Shown here: positions 61,201 through 64,000 of the stretch, one piece after another | Layout: each line of letters opens with the position of its first letter | Position numbering within the stretch: the stretch's first letter is position 1 | Assembly (NCBI GenBank): GCA_024691325.1 | Contig: JAILNR010000009.1 | Location: 62,001 to 126,000, forward strand | Source of the DNA: Saccharofermentans sp. | GTDB taxonomy: Bacteria; Bacillota; Clostridia; Saccharofermentanales; Saccharofermentanaceae | Length of the DNA stretch: 64,000 bases | Reading direction: 5' to 3' | Translations under genes and position numbers: made by a program | The notes under the pieces: model-generated | Databases searched by the model: none | Told to the model about the DNA's origin: nothing | Seen by the model: only the letters and a program-made list of their open reading frames with translations

Positions 61201-64000
61201 TGAGTGAGAATTCCGATAAGGATAATAAGTCACAGGTTATAAGCAAAGGAGTTTCCGGAACAAAGGAACTCCGTGTAAGGCGTGTTCATAAGAAGAAGAC
61301 TTCCGAGTCTTCGGCTGCGCCTGCTGCTGAGCCTGTAAAGGCAGCGGAAGTTGCAGCTCCTGCTGTTACTGCTGAAGTTGCTCCCGCTGAGCAGAAGGAA
61401 GCAGCGAAAGCTACTAAAACAACTAAAACTGCTAAGACAACAAAAACCACTAAGGCTTCCGAAGAGCAGGCCCCTGTTAAGGAGTCCAAGGAAGAAGAGG
61501 TTAAGCCTGCTGCTAAGAAGAAAACAACAAAGAAGGCAGCTGAATCTGAGGAGCCGGCCGAAGAGAAGAAGCCTAAGGCAACTAAGACTTCAAAGGCAAA
61601 GACACAAGCTAAGGCTGAAGAGGAAACAAGTAAGCCTGAGCCTGCACCTGAACAGGAACCGAAGAAGGAACAGACCCCTGCTGCTGAAGCAGAACCCGCT
61701 CCCGAGGCTCCCGCTAAGGAGAATAAGGAACCTGCTATCGACAGAACGAAGATATCTTCCGCTGTTGTTGCCATGCCTGAGACAGTAAGAACATCAACTG
61801 TTATTCCTGAGAGAAGATACGGCAACAGAGCAGGCGGCTACCAGGGCAACAATTACAGAGGCGGTGCTCAGGGAAGAGGACCCAGACCTCAGGGCCAGGG
61901 CGGCGGATTCAGAGCCGGAGGTCCCGGAAGAGGACCTGCAGGCGGTTTTGCCAAGGATAAGGATGAAGAGGGTTCTAATGCACATCCTGCTGCAAGAAGA
62001 CCTTCCAAGCCGAAGTCTGATGCACCTATGGAAGACATCAAGAAGAGCAGGACCTCATATGCTGAGAAGTCTGCTTTCGACAAGAAGCATGATGATAGAG
62101 ACCGCGAGAGACAGAACGGTAACGGCGACAGACGTCTCAAGAACAGAGGCGGTCAGTTCAACGGCCGTATGTCTTCAGGTGACGACGAGTATGATGATTA
62201 TTCATACGGAAGAAAGAAGAAGAAGAAGAATTCTTACGAGGAGACAAGTGTAGTCGAGCAGACTATCACGGATATCCAGATCCCGCCTTTCATTACTGTT
62301 AAGGAATTTGCAGAGGGTATCGGTAAGAAGTCTTCTGACGTTATCAAGGAACTCATGGTAAAGCTCGGAGTTATGGCTACGATCAACCAGGAGCTCGACT
62401 TTGATACAGCTTGTCTTCTTGCTGACGGATTCGGCATCAATGCTACGCTCCTTGAGGAGAAGACAGAGGAAGATATCCTCTTTGATGATGATGACGAGAA
62501 GATCACAGAGAACATGGAGACAAGACCTCCTGTAGTTGTTGTTATGGGTCACGTTGACCACGGTAAGACTTCACTTCTCGATAAGATCCGTGCATCTTCT
62601 GTTGCTGCAGGCGAGGCCGGCGGTATCACGCAGAAGATCGGTGCTTATACAGTTAGAGTAAAGGGAAGACAGATTACTTTCCTTGATACGCCTGGTCACG
62701 AGGCGTTCACAACGATGAGAGCCAGAGGTGCGCAGGTAACCGATATCGCAATTCTTGTTGTTGCTGCTGACGATGGTGTCATGCCCCAGACTATCGAGGC
62801 TATCAACCACGCTAAGGCAGCTAACACCGAGATCGTTGTTGCTATCAACAAGATCGATAAGCCCGGTGCTAATCCTGATAAGGTTAAGCAGGAGCTTTCA
62901 AATTATGAGTTGATCCCCGAGGAGTGGGGCGGTTCCACTATCATGGTTCCCGTTTCCGCTAAGCAGGGTATCGGTATCGACGAGCTGCTCGAGAATGTTC
63001 TTCTTGTAGCAGACGTCAAGGAGCTGAAGGCTGATCCGAAGAGACAGATGAAGGGTACCGTTATCGAGGCACAGCTTGATAAGAGCAGAGGTCCTGTTGC
63101 TACTATCCTCGTACAGAGAGGTACGTTAAAGCAGGGTGACGCTGTTGTCTGCGGCGCTATGATCGGTAATATCAGAGCTATGTACGACGATAAGGGCGAG
63201 CCTATCAAGAAGGCAGGTCCTTCCATTCCTGTTGAGATCTTAGGTCTTCCTGAAGTACCTGATGCAGGTGAGTCCATCTACGCCGTTAAGGACGAGAAGA
63301 TGGCAAGACAGCTTGTTGAGAAGAGAAAGATCAAGCAGCGTGAGGAGCACATCAGAAAGAGCTCCAGAATGAGCCTTGAGACTCTCGCAGCTCAGATGGC
63401 CGAGGGTAACATCAAGGATCTTAACATCATCGTTAAGGCCGACATCCAGGGTTCAGTCGAGGCTGTAACACAGTCCTTCGAAAAGCTCTCGAACGACGAG
63501 GTACGTGTAAAGGTTATCCACGGTGCTGTAGGTGCCATTAATGAGTCCGATATCGTTCTTGCAGACGTAAGTAACGCGGTTATCATCGGCTTCAATGTAA
63601 GACCTAATGCCATAATTACAGAGAAGGCTAAGGAAGCCGGCGTTGAGATCAAGCTTTACGACGTTATCTATAAGGCTACAGAGGATATCGAGAAGGCTAT
63701 GAAGGGTATGCTCGAGCCTACTTTCGAAGAGGTTGTACTGGGTCATGCCGAGATCCGCGAACTGTTCAAGGTCAGCGGTGTCGGTACGATCGGAGGCTGC
63801 TATGTTACTGACGGTAAGATCATCAGAAACTGCGGCGTAAGAATCTTAAGAAACGATATTGTTATCCATACAGGTGAACTTGCTTCTCTCCAGAGACTTA
63901 AGGATTCCGTCAAGGAAGTTGTCTCCGGATTCGAGTGCGGACTTTCTGTTGCTAACTATAACGACATCAAGGTCGGCGATGTAGTTGAAGCATTCACAAG
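61200..64000 (+). CDS. infB: Translation initiation factor IF-2 (3' end cut by window)
   Basis: At least 933 codons; only a few C-terminal residues should be missing. The first 360 residues are a low-complexity Lys/Ala/Glu/Pro stretch followed by an Arg-Gly-rich segment ([16 protein letters not shown]) and a basic, Asp-rich part. Then the IF-2 N domain ([29 protein letters not shown]), GTPase with G1 GHVDHGKT at 450, [12 protein letters not shown] and the C-terminal barrels (up to [14 protein letters not shown]). ATG overlaps the ylxQ stop by one base; AAGGAGG precedes it. Confidence 0.97.
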   Translation, partial: MSENSDKDNKSQVISKGVSGTKELRVRRVHKKKTSESSAAPAAEPVKAAEVAAPAVTAEVAPAEQKEAAKATKTTKTAKTTKTTKASEEQAPVKESKEEEVKPAAKKKTTKKAAESEEPAEEKKPKATKTSKAKTQAKAEEETSKPEPAPEQEPKKEQTPAAEAEPAPEAPAKENKEPAIDRTKISSAVVAMPETVRTSTVIPERRYGNRAGGYQGNNYRGGAQGRGPRPQGQGGGFRAGGPGRGPAGGFAKDKDEEGSNAHPAARRPSKPKSDAPMEDIKKSRTSYAEKSAFDKKHDDRDRERQNGNGDRRLKNRGGQFNGRMSSGDDEYDDYSYGRKKKKKNSYEETSVVEQTITDIQIPPFITVKEFAEGIGKKSSDVIKELMVKLGVMATINQELDFDTACLLADGFGINATLLEEKTEEDILFDDDDEKITENMETRPPVVVVMGHVDHGKTSLLDKIRASSVAAGEAGGITQKIGAYTVRVKGRQITFLDTPGHEAFTTMRARGAQVTDIAILVVAADDGVMPQTIEAINHAKAANTEIVVAINKIDKPGANPDKVKQELSNYELIPEEWGGSTIMVPVSAKQGIGIDELLENVLLVADVKELKADPKRQMKGTVIEAQLDKSRGPVATILVQRGTLKQGDAVVCGAMIGNIRAMYDDKGEPIKKAGPSIPVEILGLPEVPDAGESIYAVKDEKMARQLVEKRKIKQREEHIRKSSRMSLETLAAQMAEGNIKDLNIIVKADIQGSVEAVTQSFEKLSNDEVRVKVIHGAVGAINESDIVLADVSNAVIIGFNVRPNAIITEKAKEAGVEIKLYDVIYKATEDIEKAMKGMLEPTFEEVVLGHAEIRELFKVSGVGTIGGCYVTDGKIIRNCGVRILRNDIVIHTGELASLQRLKDSVKEVVSGFECGLSVANYNDIKVGDVVEAFT

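Noticed and set aside
61286..61825. - strand Ala/Ser/Val-rich frame opposite the infB N-terminus
   Set aside because: Composition merely mirrors the low-complexity infB sequence.

Overview
The window (about 64 kb, moderate GC, no tRNA, rRNA, CRISPR or insertion sequence seen) looks like a chromosomal stretch of an anaerobic, fermentative Bacillota of class Clostridia. Evidence: strong AGGAGG-type ribosome sites, frequent TTG starts, Firmicutes gene strings (rpsF-ssb-rpsR, rplI-dnaB, tilS-hpt-ftsH, rimP-nusA-ylxR-ylxQ-infB), a T-box leader before ilvB, many short-tailed lipoproteins, and a ferredoxin-type [FeFe] hydrogenase. The genus cannot be fixed from the sequence. Nearly everything is on the + strand; only a CPBP protease, a DUF4190 and a DUF2752 membrane protein are on the - strand.

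Layout. 1-9.5 kb: end of an alanine/Na+ symporter, a prepilin-peptidase-like protein, RF3, MalQ, GlpK, an AEC transporter, an SseB-like protein, an unknown anchored protein and RF1. 9.5-20.6 kb: a TsaC fusion protein, S6-SSB-S18, L9-DnaB-TilS-HPRT-FtsH, then Xpt and a PnrA/BMP-type lipoprotein (purine salvage). 20.6-27.9 kb: VanX-type dipeptidase, aldo/keto reductase with Fe-S centres, SDR, a repeat-bearing membrane protein, an ECF sigma factor with a likely anti-sigma partner, and a polar amino-acid ABC importer. 27.9-33.2 kb: T-box-controlled ilvB-ilvN-ilvC-ilvD. 33.2-39.4 kb: HD-GYP phosphodiesterase with a CBM2-like outer domain, CPBP protease, YunG/flavin-barrel fusion, DHH phosphoesterase and DUF815 ATPase. 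39.4-45.5 kb: a small ORF, DUF4190 and DUF2752 proteins, YfcE-type phosphoesterase, [FeFe] hydrogenase, HD hydrolase, cytosolic GH3 glycosidase. 45.5-57 kb: lipoproteins, a secreted CAP/DUF4214 protein, a MntP-ZIP fusion, a RES-domain protein, a CUT1 sugar ABC importer. 57-64 kb: YhbD-like and ArsR-like regulators, a small P-loop protein, then the rimP-nusA-infB operon running off the end.

Functionally the window mixes translation, replication and proteostasis housekeeping with glycan and glycerol use (MalQ, GlpK, GH3, sugar ABC importer), branched-chain amino-acid synthesis and H2 metabolism. No phage, defence island or secondary-metabolite cluster is visible. The most unusual items are domain fusions and losses: TsaC joined to a phosphatase-like domain without its catalytic Cys-Arg loop, a manganese exporter joined to a ZIP transporter, a CBM2-like sensor on an HD-GYP enzyme, a prepilin peptidase without its second active-site Asp, and an 18-residue ORF whose end resembles the 3' tail of 16S rRNA.
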